Below are positions 55,884 through 64,000 of a stretch of DNA of 64,000 bases, in pieces. The first letter of the stretch is position 1. Every line of letters begins with the position of its first letter. The position numbers and the translations under genes are program-made. The notes below the pieces were generated by a model. That model was not told where the DNA came from, did no database searches, and worked only from the letters and a program-made list of their open reading frames with translations. The stretch covers positions 391,188-455,187 of the forward strand of contig NZ_VYKJ01000002.1 of assembly GCF_008710095.1 (NCBI RefSeq), in the 5' to 3' direction. The DNA is from Affinibrenneria salicis. Lineage in GTDB: Bacteria; Pseudomonadota; Gammaproteobacteria; Enterobacterales; Enterobacteriaceae.

Positions 55884-57569
55884 ATGACCAGAAAAATGGT
55901 TTTCGCCCTGGTTCTCGCCAGCCTGGCCGCGCCGATACAGGCCGCGCCGCCGGCAACCGCGGCGACGCCGGCCGCCGTGCCGGATATTCGCCAGAGCGGC
56001 TTTGTCTACTGCGTCAATGGCGTACTGAATACCTTCAATCCACAGATGGCCCGCAGCGGGCTGACCGTCGACACGCTGGCCGCCCAACTGTTCGACCGAC
56101 TGCTGGACGTCGATCCCTACAGTTATCGCCTGCTGCCGGAGCTGGCCCAGCGCTGGGAGGTGCTGGACAACGGCGCGACCTACCGTTTTTATCTGCGCCG
56201 CGACGTTCCCTTTCAACAGACCCGCTGGTTCACGCCAACCCGCGCCATGAACGCCGACGACGTGGTGTTCAGTTTCCAGCGCATGGTGGATAAAAATCAT
56301 CCCTACCACAACGTCAACGGCGGCGACTATCCCTATTTCGACAGCCTGCAGTTCGCCGAATCCGTGCAGAGCATCCGGAAACTGGGCGAATACAGCGTGG
56401 AGATCCGCTTAAACAGCCCGGACGCATCTTTTCTGTGGCATCTGGCGACGCATTACGCGCCGGTGTTGTCGCAGGAATATGCGCAGACGCTGCAGAACGA
56501 AAACCGGCGCGAGCGGCTCGATCGGCTGCCCGTCGGCACCGGCCCGTTTATGCTCGACGAGTACCGCAGCGGCCAGTATATCCGGCTGAAGCGTAACGAA
56601 GCCTACTGGAAGGGCGAGCCGTTGATGCCGCAGGTGGTGATCGACCTCGGCGCCGGCGGCACCGGCCGGCTGTCCAAACTGCTGACCGGCGAATGCGACG
56701 TGCTGGCCTACCCGGCCGCCAGCCAGCTGTCGATTGTGCGCAACGATCCGCGCCTGCGTCTGTCGCTGCGCCCGGGCATGAACGTCGCCTATCTGGCGTT
56801 CAATACCCGTAAAGCGCCGCTGTCCGACCAGCGGGTGCGCCGGGCGATTGCGCTGGCTATCAATAACCAGCGCCTGATGCAGTCGATCTATTACGGTACG
56901 GCGGAAACCGCCGCCTCCATTCTGCCGCGCGCCTCCTGGGCCTATGACAGCGGCGCGGAGATCACCGAATATAATCCGGCCGCCGCGCGCCAGCTGCTGC
57001 AAGAGCTGGGGCTGAGCGATATGCACCTGCACCTGTGGGTGCCCGCCGCCTCGCAGGCTTATAACCCCAGCCCGCTGAAAACCGCCGAACTGATTCAGGC
57101 CGACCTGGCGCAGGTCGGCATTAAAGTGACCATCATTCCGGTGGAGGGGCGATCTCAGGAAGCGCAACTGATGGCGATGAGCCACGATCTGACGCTGACC
57201 GGCTGGGCGACGGACAGCAACGACCCGGACAGTTTTTTTCGTCCGCTGCTCAGCTGCGCGGCGATCCATTCAAAAACCAACTATGCTCACTGGTGCGATC
57301 CCACCTTCGATGAACTCTTGCAGAACGCGCTCTCTTCTCAGCTGATGCCGCGGCGCATCGAATACTACGAGCAGGCTCAGCAAATGCTGGCGCGCCAGCT
57401 GCCGGTGCTGCCGCTGGCTTCGTCGCTGCATTTGCAGGCTTATCGCTACGATATGAAAGGCCTGGTGCTTAACTCCTTCGGCAACGCCTCCTTCGCCGGC
57501 GTTTATCGGGAAAAAGAGGAAACGCCGCCGCCCGCCGAACCGGCGACGCAACAGGGAGGACAGCCATGA
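55884..57569 (+). CDS. sapA: Periplasmic peptide-binding protein SapA
   Basis: A 561-residue SBP_bac_5 protein with a signal peptide (about 1-20, [16 protein letters not shown]). Family blocks: [86 protein letters not shown] and [23 protein letters not shown]. SapA starts the Sap ABC transporter, which in pathogens gives resistance to antimicrobial peptides and assists potassium uptake through TrkA. Unusual features are a long Ala/Pro segment just after the signal peptide and a Pro-rich C-terminus. It overlaps sapB by 4 bases. Confidence 0.95.
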   Translation: MTRKMVFALVLASLAAPIQAAPPATAATPAAVPDIRQSGFVYCVNGVLNTFNPQMARSGLTVDTLAAQLFDRLLDVDPYSYRLLPELAQRWEVLDNGATYRFYLRRDVPFQQTRWFTPTRAMNADDVVFSFQRMVDKNHPYHNVNGGDYPYFDSLQFAESVQSIRKLGEYSVEIRLNSPDASFLWHLATHYAPVLSQEYAQTLQNENRRERLDRLPVGTGPFMLDEYRSGQYIRLKRNEAYWKGEPLMPQVVIDLGAGGTGRLSKLLTGECDVLAYPAASQLSIVRNDPRLRLSLRPGMNVAYLAFNTRKAPLSDQRVRRAIALAINNQRLMQSIYYGTAETAASILPRASWAYDSGAEITEYNPAAARQLLQELGLSDMHLHLWVPAASQAYNPSPLKTAELIQADLAQVGIKVTIIPVEGRSQEAQLMAMSHDLTLTGWATDSNDPDSFFRPLLSCAAIHSKTNYAHWCDPTFDELLQNALSSQLMPRRIEYYEQAQQMLARQLPVLPLASSLHLQAYRYDMKGLVLNSFGNASFAGVYREKEETPPPAEPATQQGGQP

Positions 57570-58531
57570 TTATTTTCGCCTTGCGCCGCCTGCTGCTCCT
57601 GCTGGTGACGCTGTTTCTGCTTACGCTGGTCGGGTTCAGCCTGAGCTATTATACCCCCGGCGCGCCGCTAAAAGCGCTGATGTGGTTCGACGCGCTGCGC
57701 CTCTACTTTGTTAATCTGTTCCAGATGAACTTCGGCGTCTCCAGCATCAACGGCCAGCCCATCAGCGAACAGCTGCATAATGTGCTGCCCGCCACCATTG
57801 AGCTGTGCCTGCTGGCGTTCACGCTCTCGCTGTTGGTCGGCATTCCGCTCGGCATCACCGCCGGCATGATGCAAAACAAATGGCAGGATATCACCATCAG
57901 CGCGCTGGCTCTGATCGGCTTTTCTCTGCCGGTATTCTGGCTGGCGCTGCTGCTGATGCTTTATTTCTCGCTGCATCTCGGCTGGCTGCCGGTTTCCGGC
58001 CGTTTCGATCTGCTCTACCAGGTCAAACCGGTCACCGGCTTCGCCCTGATCGATGCGTGGCTGTCCGACTCACCCCAGCGCAAAGAGATGATTTTTAGCG
58101 CGCTGCGCCATCTGGTCCTGCCGGTCGCGGCGCTGTCCGTGGCGCCCACCACAGAGGTTATCCGCCTGATGCGCAACAGCACCACCGACGTCATCGGCAA
58201 AAACTACATTAAGGCCGCCGCCACGCGCGGCCTGTCGCGGCTGACCATCATTCGCCGCCATCTGCTGCACAATGCCCTGCCGCCGATCATTCCCAAACTG
58301 GGGTTGCAGTTCTCCACCATGCTGACGCTGGCGATGATCACCGAAGTGGTGTTCAACTGGCCGGGCATCGGCAGTTGGCTGGTCGATGCGATCCGCCAGC
58401 AGGATTACGCCGCCATCTCGGCCGGCGTGATCGTGGTGGGCGCGATGGTCATCATGGTTAATGTGCTGTCCGAAATCTGGGGTGCAATGTCTAACCCGCT
58501 GAAACACAAGGAATGGTATGCACTTCGATAA
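57566..58531 (+). CDS. sapB: Sap ABC transporter permease SapB
   Basis: A 321-residue permease of the binding-protein-dependent transport family, six predicted membrane segments. The EAA-type cytoplasmic loop [48 protein letters not shown] is at about residues 190-240. ATG overlaps the sapA stop; its own 3' end overlaps sapC by 14 bases. Confidence 0.95.
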   Translation: MIIFALRRLLLLLVTLFLLTLVGFSLSYYTPGAPLKALMWFDALRLYFVNLFQMNFGVSSINGQPISEQLHNVLPATIELCLLAFTLSLLVGIPLGITAGMMQNKWQDITISALALIGFSLPVFWLALLLMLYFSLHLGWLPVSGRFDLLYQVKPVTGFALIDAWLSDSPQRKEMIFSALRHLVLPVAALSVAPTTEVIRLMRNSTTDVIGKNYIKAAATRGLSRLTIIRRHLLHNALPPIIPKLGLQFSTMLTLAMITEVVFNWPGIGSWLVDAIRQQDYAAISAGVIVVGAMVIMVNVLSEIWGAMSNPLKHKEWYALR

Positions 58532-59408
58532 CCTGTACAGTGAAAAGCGGCTGCCGAGCCGCCTGCGTGATATCTGGCGGGTGTTCCATCAGGATACCCT
58601 GGCGATGGTCGGCTTTTACTGTTTCCTGCTGCTGATCGCTCTGTGCCTGCTGGGCGAGTGGCTGGCGCCCTATCGCCTCGATCAGCAGTTTCTCGGCTAT
58701 CAACTACTGCCGCCCTCCTGGTCGCACTACGGCGAGGTCGCCTTTTTCCTCGGCACGGACGATTTGGGTCGCGATATCCTCAGCCGCCTGCTGACCGGTG
58801 CCGCGCCGACGTTCGGTTCGGCGCTGCTCGTCACCAGCGCCGCCGCCCTGTTCGGCCTGCTGCTCGGCGTGCTGGCCGGCATCAATCGCGGCCTGCGCGC
58901 CGCCGTGCTTAGCCATATACTGGATACCCTGCTGTCCATTCCGTCCCTGCTGCTGGCGATTATCGTGATCGCCTTTATCGGCCCGAAGCTGGAGCACGCC
59001 ATGCTGGCGGTCTGGCTGGCGCTGTTGCCGCGCATGGTCAGGAGCATCTACAGCGTCGTGCACGACGAGCTGGAGAAAGAGTATGTGATTGCAGCCCGGC
59101 TGGACGGCGCCTCGACGCTGTATATCGTCCGCTATTCAGTGCTGCCGAATATCGCCGCGGTGCTGGCCACCGAGTTCACCCGCGCGCTGTCGATGGCCAT
59201 CCTGGATATCGCCGCGCTCGGTTTTCTCGATCTGGGCGCGCAGTTGCCCTCGCCTGAATGGGGCGCGATGCTGGGCGACTCTCTGGAGCTGGTGTACGTC
59301 GCGCCCTGGACGGTCATGCTGCCCGGCGCGGCCATTGCGCTGAACGTACTGATTGTCAACCTGCTGGGCGATGGCCTGCGCCGCGCCCTGCTGGCAGAAA
59401 CCGAGTGA
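58518..59408 (+). CDS. sapC: Sap ABC transporter permease SapC
   Basis: A 296-residue permease, six predicted membrane segments. The first segment is followed by [41 protein letters not shown] and the EAA-loop [36 protein letters not shown] (about 180-215). Translationally coupled to sapB. Confidence 0.95.
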   Translation: MHFDNLYSEKRLPSRLRDIWRVFHQDTLAMVGFYCFLLLIALCLLGEWLAPYRLDQQFLGYQLLPPSWSHYGEVAFFLGTDDLGRDILSRLLTGAAPTFGSALLVTSAAALFGLLLGVLAGINRGLRAAVLSHILDTLLSIPSLLLAIIVIAFIGPKLEHAMLAVWLALLPRMVRSIYSVVHDELEKEYVIAARLDGASTLYIVRYSVLPNIAAVLATEFTRALSMAILDIAALGFLDLGAQLPSPEWGAMLGDSLELVYVAPWTVMLPGAAIALNVLIVNLLGDGLRRALLAETE

Positions 59409-59423
59409 CGGCGGAGAGACAGA

Positions 59424-60416
59424 ATGCCACTGCTTGATATTCGTAATCTGACCATTGAACTGCTGACCGCCGACGGCACGGTCAAAGCGGTCGATCGCGT
59501 CAGCATGACCCTGACCGAAGGCGAAATTCGCGGTCTGGTGGGGGAATCCGGCTCGGGCAAAAGCCTGATAGCCAAAGCGATTCTCGGCATCACCAAAGAT
59601 AACTGGCGGATCACCGCCGATCGTTTTCGTTTTAACGACATCGATTTGCTGCAGTTGACGCCGCGCGCGCGGCGCAAACTGGTCGGCCACAGCGTCTCAA
59701 TGATTTTCCAGGAGCCGCAGTCCTGTCTTGACCCTTCCGGCAGCGTGGGCCGCCAGCTGATTCAGGCGATCCCCGGCTGGACTTACAAGGGCCGCTGGTG
59801 GCAGCGCTTCAACTGGCGCAAACGCCGGGCGATCGAGCTGCTGCACCGGGTGGGCATTAAAGATCATAAAGACATCATGGGCAGTTATCCGTATGAACTG
59901 ACCGAGGGCGAATGCCAGAAGGTCATGATAGCCATCGCGTTGGCCAACCAGCCGCGGCTGCTGATTGCCGATGAACCGACCAATGCGATGGAGTCCACCA
60001 CTCAGGCGCAGATTTTTCGCCTGCTGGCCCGTTTGAATCAGAACAACAACACCACCATCCTGTTGATCAGTCACGATTTGCAAACCATGAGCAAATGGGC
60101 CAACCGGATTAACGTGCTGTACTGCGGCCAGACGGTGGAGAGCGCGGTCAGCGAGGAACTGATCGCGCTGCCGCGTCACCCCTACACCCAGGCGCTGATC
60201 CGCGCAATGCCCGACTTCGGCCGTTCGCTGCCGCATAAGGGGCGGCTGAATACGCTGCCGGGCGCGATCCCGCCGCTGGAGCATTTGCCGGTTGGCTGCC
60301 GCCTCGGCCCGCGCTGCCCCTATTCACAGCGCGAATGCATGCAGGCGCCCGATCTGGTGGCGGTCAAAAACCACTGGTACGCCTGCCACTTCCCGCTCAA
60401 CATGGAGGAATCCTGA
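59424..60416 (+). CDS. sapD: Sap ABC transporter ATP-binding protein SapD
   Basis: A 330-residue ATPase, same length as in E. coli. Walker [17 protein letters not shown]-loop MIFQEPQSC, Walker [14 protein letters not shown] and the switch His in [10 protein letters not shown] are clear, while the signature is the Sap-typical [12 protein letters not shown] in place of LSGGQ. The C-terminal oligopeptide-transporter domain has Cys at [14 protein letters not shown]. SapD also works with Trk potassium uptake. Its TGA overlaps the sapF start (ATGA). Confidence 0.95.
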   Translation: MPLLDIRNLTIELLTADGTVKAVDRVSMTLTEGEIRGLVGESGSGKSLIAKAILGITKDNWRITADRFRFNDIDLLQLTPRARRKLVGHSVSMIFQEPQSCLDPSGSVGRQLIQAIPGWTYKGRWWQRFNWRKRRAIELLHRVGIKDHKDIMGSYPYELTEGECQKVMIAIALANQPRLLIADEPTNAMESTTQAQIFRLLARLNQNNNTTILLISHDLQTMSKWANRINVLYCGQTVESAVSEELIALPRHPYTQALIRAMPDFGRSLPHKGRLNTLPGAIPPLEHLPVGCRLGPRCPYSQRECMQAPDLVAVKNHWYACHFPLNMEES

Positions 60417-61231
60417 TGCTGGAGACGCTGCTGGAAGCAAGGAACCTGACCAAAACCTTCCGCTACCGCACCGGTCTGTTCCGTCGTCAGCATATTGAGG
60501 CGGTCAAATCGGTCAGTTTTACCCTGCGCGAGGGCCAGACGCTGGCGATTATCGGCGAGAACGGCTCCGGCAAGTCCACGCTGGCGAAAATGCTGGCCGG
60601 CATGATCCCGCCGACCTCCGGCGAGCTGGTGATCGACGATCATCCGCTGCACTACGGCGACTATCGCTACCGCAGCCAGCGTATCCGCATGATTTTTCAG
60701 GATGCCGGCAACGCGATGAATCCGCGCCAGCGCATCGGCCAGTTGCTGGATATGCCGCTGCGCCTCAATACCGAGCTTAGCGCCCAGGAACGGGAAAAGA
60801 TCATCAACCGTACGCTGCGCCAGGTCGGTCTGCGTCCGGACCACGCCGGCTACTATCCGCACGCGCTGGCGCCCGGTCAGAAACAGCGCGTGGGGCTGGC
60901 GCGCGCGTTGATTTTACAGCCGAAAGTGATCGTGGCGGACGAGGCGCTGGCCTCGCTGGATATGTCCATGCGTTCGCAGATTATTAATCTGATGCTGGAG
61001 CTGCAGGATAAACACGGCATCGCCTATATTTATGTTACCCAGCATCTGGGCATGATGAAGCACATCAGCGACCAGATGCTGGTAATGCAGGGCGGTGAAA
61101 TTGTCGAACGCGGCAGTACCGCCGATGTGCTGGCCGCTCCGCTGCACGATCTGACCAAACGCCTGATAGCCAGCCATTTCGGCGAGGCGCTGAGCGCCGA
61201 CGCCTGGCGGCAGGACGGCGGCCAGTTCTGA
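60416..61231 (+). CDS. sapF: Sap ABC transporter ATP-binding protein SapF
   Basis: A 271-residue ATPase (E. coli 268). Walker A GENGSGKSTLAKML, Q-loop MIFQDAGNAM, signature LAPGQKQRVGLARAL (LSGGQ degenerate), Walker B VIVADEALASLD and switch His YVTQHLGMM. The ATG at 60416 lies inside the sapD stop; a frame extension to 60335 is only the same frame reading into sapD. Completes the sapABCDF operon. Confidence 0.95.
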   Translation: MLETLLEARNLTKTFRYRTGLFRRQHIEAVKSVSFTLREGQTLAIIGENGSGKSTLAKMLAGMIPPTSGELVIDDHPLHYGDYRYRSQRIRMIFQDAGNAMNPRQRIGQLLDMPLRLNTELSAQEREKIINRTLRQVGLRPDHAGYYPHALAPGQKQRVGLARALILQPKVIVADEALASLDMSMRSQIINLMLELQDKHGIAYIYVTQHLGMMKHISDQMLVMQGGEIVERGSTADVLAAPLHDLTKRLIASHFGEALSADAWRQDGGQF

Positions 61232-61440
61232 CGCCGGGCGTTTGCCTTTTCCCGCCCGCGCAGACCGCGGGCCGGAAAGGACGCGGTGAACAAAAAATGC
61301 GCGGGCGCCGCGCCGAATGACACGCAGAGACGCGCCTGATGGTTATTTACTGTTCGGAAGCGGAGCAATCCCAGTACCGCTGAGCGCATCAGGCATGCTA
61401 AAATCGCCGCGCTTATTCACTTCGATCGCCCTGAAGTCCG

Positions 61441-61446
61441 TATAAT
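61441..61446 (+). promoter_or_regulatory. Probable -10 element of fabI
   Basis: TATAAT, a perfect -10 hexamer, lies 45 bases before the fabI start. No good -35 at 17 bases (CACTTC); a 259-base gap separates it from sapF, so fabI has its own promoter. Confidence 0.65.
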
Positions 61447-61490
61447 TTATTCCAGCGATCGCAGCACCAATGACAATAAGGATTACTGCT

Positions 61491-62279
61491 ATGGGTTTTC
61501 TTACCGGTAAACGCATTCTGGTTACTGGCGTAGCCAGCAACCGCTCCATCGCTTACGGTATCGCTCAGGCTATGCACCGCGAAGGTGCCGAGCTGGCCTT
61601 TACTTATCAGAACGACAAACTGAAATCGCGCGTGGAAGGTTTCGCCAGCGAACTGGGTTCCAGTATTGTGCTGCCGTGCGATGTTGCGGAAGACGCCAGC
61701 ATTGAAGCCCTGTTTGCCGAACTGGCCAACGTCTGGCCGACGTTTGACGGTTTCGTTCACTCCATCGCGTTCGCCCCGGGCGATCAGCTGGATGGCGACT
61801 ATGTCGACGTAGTCACGCGAGAAGGTTTCTCGATTTCGCACGACATCAGCTCCTATAGCTTTGTGGCGCTGGCCAAAGCCTGCCGTAAAATGCTCAACCC
61901 GAATTCCGCGCTGGTCACCCTGTCCTACCTGGGCGCGGAACGCGCTATTCCGAACTACAACGTAATGGGGCTGGCCAAAGCCTCGCTGGAAGCGAACGTG
62001 CGCTACATGGCCAACGCCATGGGCGCCCAGGGCGTGCGCGTCAACGCCATCTCCGCCGGCCCGATCCGCACGCTGGCCGCCTCGGGCATCAAGAACTTCA
62101 AGAAACTGCTGTCGCACTGCGAAGCGGTCACGCCGATTCGCCGCGTGGTCACGATCGAGGATGTCGGCAACTCCGCCGCCTTCCTGTGCTCCGATCTGGC
62201 GGCCGGCATTTCTGGTGAAGTTCTGCACGTTGACGGCGGTTTCAGCATCGCCTCGATGAGCGAACAGGAACTGGGTTAA
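61491..62279 (+). CDS. fabI: Enoyl-[acyl-carrier-protein] reductase (NADH) FabI
   Basis: A 262-residue short-chain dehydrogenase-type enzyme that carries out the final reduction of fatty-acid elongation. [25 protein letters not shown] is the cofactor loop; the catalytic Tyr and Lys occur as [25 protein letters not shown] (Tyr146, Tyr156, Lys163). Start ATG 61491 has AAGGA at 8 bases; a frame extension to 61470 is not supported. Residue 93 is Ala in [10 protein letters not shown] where E. coli has Gly, next to the triclosan-binding site. Confidence 0.96.
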   Translation: MGFLTGKRILVTGVASNRSIAYGIAQAMHREGAELAFTYQNDKLKSRVEGFASELGSSIVLPCDVAEDASIEALFAELANVWPTFDGFVHSIAFAPGDQLDGDYVDVVTREGFSISHDISSYSFVALAKACRKMLNPNSALVTLSYLGAERAIPNYNVMGLAKASLEANVRYMANAMGAQGVRVNAISAGPIRTLAASGIKNFKKLLSHCEAVTPIRRVVTIEDVGNSAAFLCSDLAAGISGEVLHVDGGFSIASMSEQELG

Positions 62280-62306
62280 TTCTCCTTTCCGGTTCTTCAC
62301 CCGTAT

Positions 62307-62334
62307 GCGAAAGCGCCCGGCCGGGCGCTTTCGC
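62307..62334 (+). terminator. Terminator after fabI
   Basis: GCGAAAGCGCCCGG and CCGGGCGCTTTCGC form a perfect 14-base stem with no loop excess. It stands 27 bases after the stop. T content of the right arm is modest. Confidence 0.7.
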
Positions 62335-62375
62335 TGCATCCGGCAGGATGCAAGGCAAATTAAAGAGATCGCGTG

Positions 62376-62984
62376 ATGAATATTCAACAGCATATTCAGA
62401 ATACGAGCGCCCCACTGGCTGAATGCCTGCAAAAAATCCCCGCCAGGCGTCAAAAAAATCAAATTCTCTTCACCGAGTCGTTAACCCGTCTGGCTTACGG
62501 CCTGTATGTCTTCGGCAATGAAGCGCTGTGCGCCGAACTTATCGACAGATTAACGCAGGTTCGCTTCGCCGGTGATTACAACTACTGGAGCTGGATTGAA
62601 TACGCGCTTGCGTTAAAAGCCAGCATGGCGCACGCCGCGGGCGACACCGACCAGGCAGCGCAGGCGATAGACCGCATCACCGCGCCGCTCGATATCGGCA
62701 GCGAGCTGGAAATCACGGTGAAAAAACGGGTCTTTGCCCGGATGCTGGCCGGGGAAATGCTGTCCGAGGACGGCCTGCGGGATACGGCTGAGATCAATGA
62801 CCCGGCCGCGGAATACAATGATCGACTGCTCAATCTGATGGAAATGGTCAAAATCAGCGCCATCAAAACCAACGCGGAAGAGCACAATCCCGCGCTGGAA
62901 GTGGAAATCAGCAGGCAAATCGCGCGCTGCCGGCAACTGATTAATCTGATCGGTCTGGAAAATACCCAACCGTTTAAGGGGTGA
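62376..62984 (+). CDS. Unknown helical protein, 202 aa
   Basis: I do not recognise this protein. It is soluble, helical and acidic, with no signal peptide. It has TPR-like spacing of small and aromatic residues (LTRLAYGLYVFGNEALCAELIDRLTQV, YWSWIEYALALKASMAHAAGDTDQAAQAID). ATG 62376 is behind AGAGA. It begins a run of small genes of more AT-rich character that ends in a SUKH domain protein, so an immunity-type or effector-neighbour role is possible, but that is inference from position only. Confidence 0.65.
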   Translation: MNIQQHIQNTSAPLAECLQKIPARRQKNQILFTESLTRLAYGLYVFGNEALCAELIDRLTQVRFAGDYNYWSWIEYALALKASMAHAAGDTDQAAQAIDRITAPLDIGSELEITVKKRVFARMLAGEMLSEDGLRDTAEINDPAAEYNDRLLNLMEMVKISAIKTNAEEHNPALEVEISRQIARCRQLINLIGLENTQPFKG

Positions 62985-63032
62985 ACGGCGCGTCATGGCC
63001 GAGCATCCGTTTATTAACGCAAGCAGGTAGAT

Positions 63033-63392
63033 ATGTCGGATATAGATTTTATCTTATGTGATGTTCAAATGCTGTTATCAAGAAACAAAGGCCGTGAGTG
63101 GCGCGAGATGATACTAAAATACACTACGTCTCTCATGCGTTTTTTATCAAACCATCAACTGCTGGTTGACGTGACTCCCTTTGATGAAGACGGCAGATTA
63201 AAAGAGGATTTGCTGGTCAGAAAATCGAATGTCACCGCCGAGGGTCTGGCGCTGTATAAACAAGTCATTCCCGGCTGGGGTCGCTATTTAGATCGAAGTA
63301 CGGTAGAGAATAAGTATGAGAATATCAGTCGCCTTGAGAAAGGGCTGGCCGCGTTGAGGAATAAGCCGCAGCGTGACGATTGCCAGTCGTGA
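63033..63392 (+). CDS. Unknown small protein, 119 aa
   Basis: Not recognised. Basic and helical (MLLSRNKGREWREMILKYTTSLMRFLSNHQL) with no membrane segment. Composition is AT-rich compared with neighbours in its first third (TTATCTTATGTG, TTATCAAG). ATG 63033 has AGGTAGAT upstream, a weak ribosome-binding site. The stop overlaps the next frame by 20 bases. May be an immunity protein in a polymorphic-toxin island. Confidence 0.55.
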   Translation: MSDIDFILCDVQMLLSRNKGREWREMILKYTTSLMRFLSNHQLLVDVTPFDEDGRLKEDLLVRKSNVTAEGLALYKQVIPGWGRYLDRSTVENKYENISRLEKGLAALRNKPQRDDCQS

Positions 63393-63798
63393 CAGGCATC
63401 ACGCGGCGTTATTGAACCAGCGGCTTAGATACCATGAGGTCCCGGTGGAAAAAAACGCAACGTTAGCGGCGCTGGAGAAAACGATCGGCTGCACGTTTCC
63501 CGCGCTGTATAAAAAATTTTTGTGCGAAGTGGTACAGGATCGGGATGGGGTGACGATAAACAACCGGCGGAACGACACGGTCTGCATTTATCATGCATGC
63601 CATCTGGCGGAAAGAAACCAGACGTATACCGTACAGGACGCCGAACCCGGCTATTTTCTGATCGGTCAGGATGGCGATATTGGCTATTTCATCCGGATGA
63701 ATGGCGACAGCGACAAAATATACAGTCTGGATCTCGGCGCGCTGGGCAGCCTGCCGATGGACGAGGAAGCCAGCGATATCTACAGTCTGTCCGGTTAA
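63373..63798 (+). CDS. SMI1/KNR4 (SUKH) family protein, probable immunity protein
   Basis: The core LAALEKTIGCTFPALYKKFLCEVVQDRDGV (about residues 30-60) fits the SUKH pattern of a helix followed by PxxYKxFL. A mid-region GYFLIGQDGDIGYFIRMNGDSDKIYSLDLG is the usual beta-rich part. SUKH proteins are common immunity partners of toxins. The start is not certain: GTG 63373 overlaps the preceding gene, whereas GTG 63445 (behind GAGG) would give 117 aa and still hold the full domain. No toxin gene is visible in the window. Confidence 0.75.
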   Translation: MTIASRDRHHAALLNQRLRYHEVPVEKNATLAALEKTIGCTFPALYKKFLCEVVQDRDGVTINNRRNDTVCIYHACHLAERNQTYTVQDAEPGYFLIGQDGDIGYFIRMNGDSDKIYSLDLGALGSLPMDEEASDIYSLSG

Positions 63799-63831
63799 TT
63801 AATGACCGTGCGCGGCGCAAGATAATAACGT

Positions 63832-63915
63832 ATGTTACCGAAAAATACCGGCGACTTTCTGACTGAAGTCATCCACACCCGCGGCGATACGAAACGAAAA
63901 AACGATGACCATTGA
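63832..63915 (+). CDS. Possible 27-codon frame
   Basis: A 27-residue hydrophilic frame, MLPKNTGDFLTEVIH and a basic tail, that overlaps the next start by 11 bases. No ribosome-binding site seen and no family resemblance. May be the remnant end of a longer protein or chance. Confidence 0.25.
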   Translation: MLPKNTGDFLTEVIHTRGDTKRKNDDH

Positions 63916-64000
63916 TTTTTTACGTCTCCACCACGCATTCACCCTTGATGTGCGAGCCGCGCCCTCTTCCGCTGACGAGATACAGCAGCTGTATCGCTAT
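63905..64000 (+). CDS. Start of another gene, truncated by the right edge
   Basis: The frame beginning ATG 63905 stays open to the last base (32 codons: MTIDFLRLHHAF, then PSSADEIQQLYRY). The final part resembles the first helix of a SUKH domain (S-x-x-E-I-x-x-L), so it may be a second immunity gene in a cluster, but with 32 residues this is weak. No strong ribosome-binding site upstream. Confidence 0.45.
   Translation, partial: MTIDFLRLHHAFTLDVRAAPSSADEIQQLYRY

Overview
The window is chromosomal DNA of a GC-rich member of the Enterobacterales. Blocks whose gene order matches Escherichia coli and relatives include rstAB, asr-ydgU-ydgD, hrpA-azoR, fnrS-zntB, mppA, tpx/tyrR/ycjF/ycjX, pspDCBA/pspF and sapABCDF-fabI. 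Overall content and base composition would suit Pectobacteriaceae (Brenneria/Pectobacterium-like) or a neighbouring family, but the genus cannot be fixed from sequence reading alone. I saw no rRNA, tRNA, CRISPR array, intact insertion sequence or prophage.

Layout. 0-4.4 kb: GABA catabolism (gabD, partial, and gabT) with a divergent MocR-type regulator and a lone polyamine-type ABC ATPase. 4.7-12.6 kb: envelope and ion-homeostasis genes (acyltransferase, DUF481 outer-membrane protein, chaC, chaA behind a hairpin-rich leader, dauA, one unknown gene). 13.1-18.6 kb: an acid/envelope-stress block, in which rstAB is followed directly by asr with a near-consensus RstA box, then ydgU (27 aa), the secreted S1 protease ydgD, an exported ClpP-like protease and a YagU homologue. 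18.6-21.9 kb: Sel1-repeat protein, FtrA-type regulator and DMT exporter. 22-31 kb: hrpA, azoR, and a ydbH/ynbE pair split by a lone nqrE. 31.3-36.7 kb: ldhA, two small envelope-type or orphan genes, then a permease plus glycerate 2-kinase operon behind a long regulatory region with CRP/FNR-like sites and strong inverted repeats.

37-47.6 kb: ttcA, the anaerobic sRNA FnrS with an FNR site centred at -41.5, mppA-zntB, tpx, tyrR, an MFS transporter and ycjXF. 47.6-54.8 kb: DUF2339/DUF3999 inserted between ycjXF and the phage-shock genes, with a sigma54 promoter for pspA and pspF divergent. 54.8-55.9 kb: about 1 kb without a gene except a clear RyhB-type Fur-regulated sRNA. 55.9-62.3 kb: the complete sapABCDF operon and fabI. 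62.4-64 kb: small, more AT-rich genes including a SUKH (SMI1/KNR4) protein, probably an immunity-gene island that runs off the window.

The main functional themes are stress sensing at the envelope (RstAB, Psp, YcjXF, Sap, periplasmic proteases), anaerobic and iron control by two trans-acting sRNAs (FnrS, RyhB), and small-molecule transport. Points that look least ordinary are the exported ClpP-like protease beside ydgD, the lone nqrE inside the ydbH-ynbE locus with ydbL missing, the structured leader of chaA, and the immunity-like cluster at the right edge.
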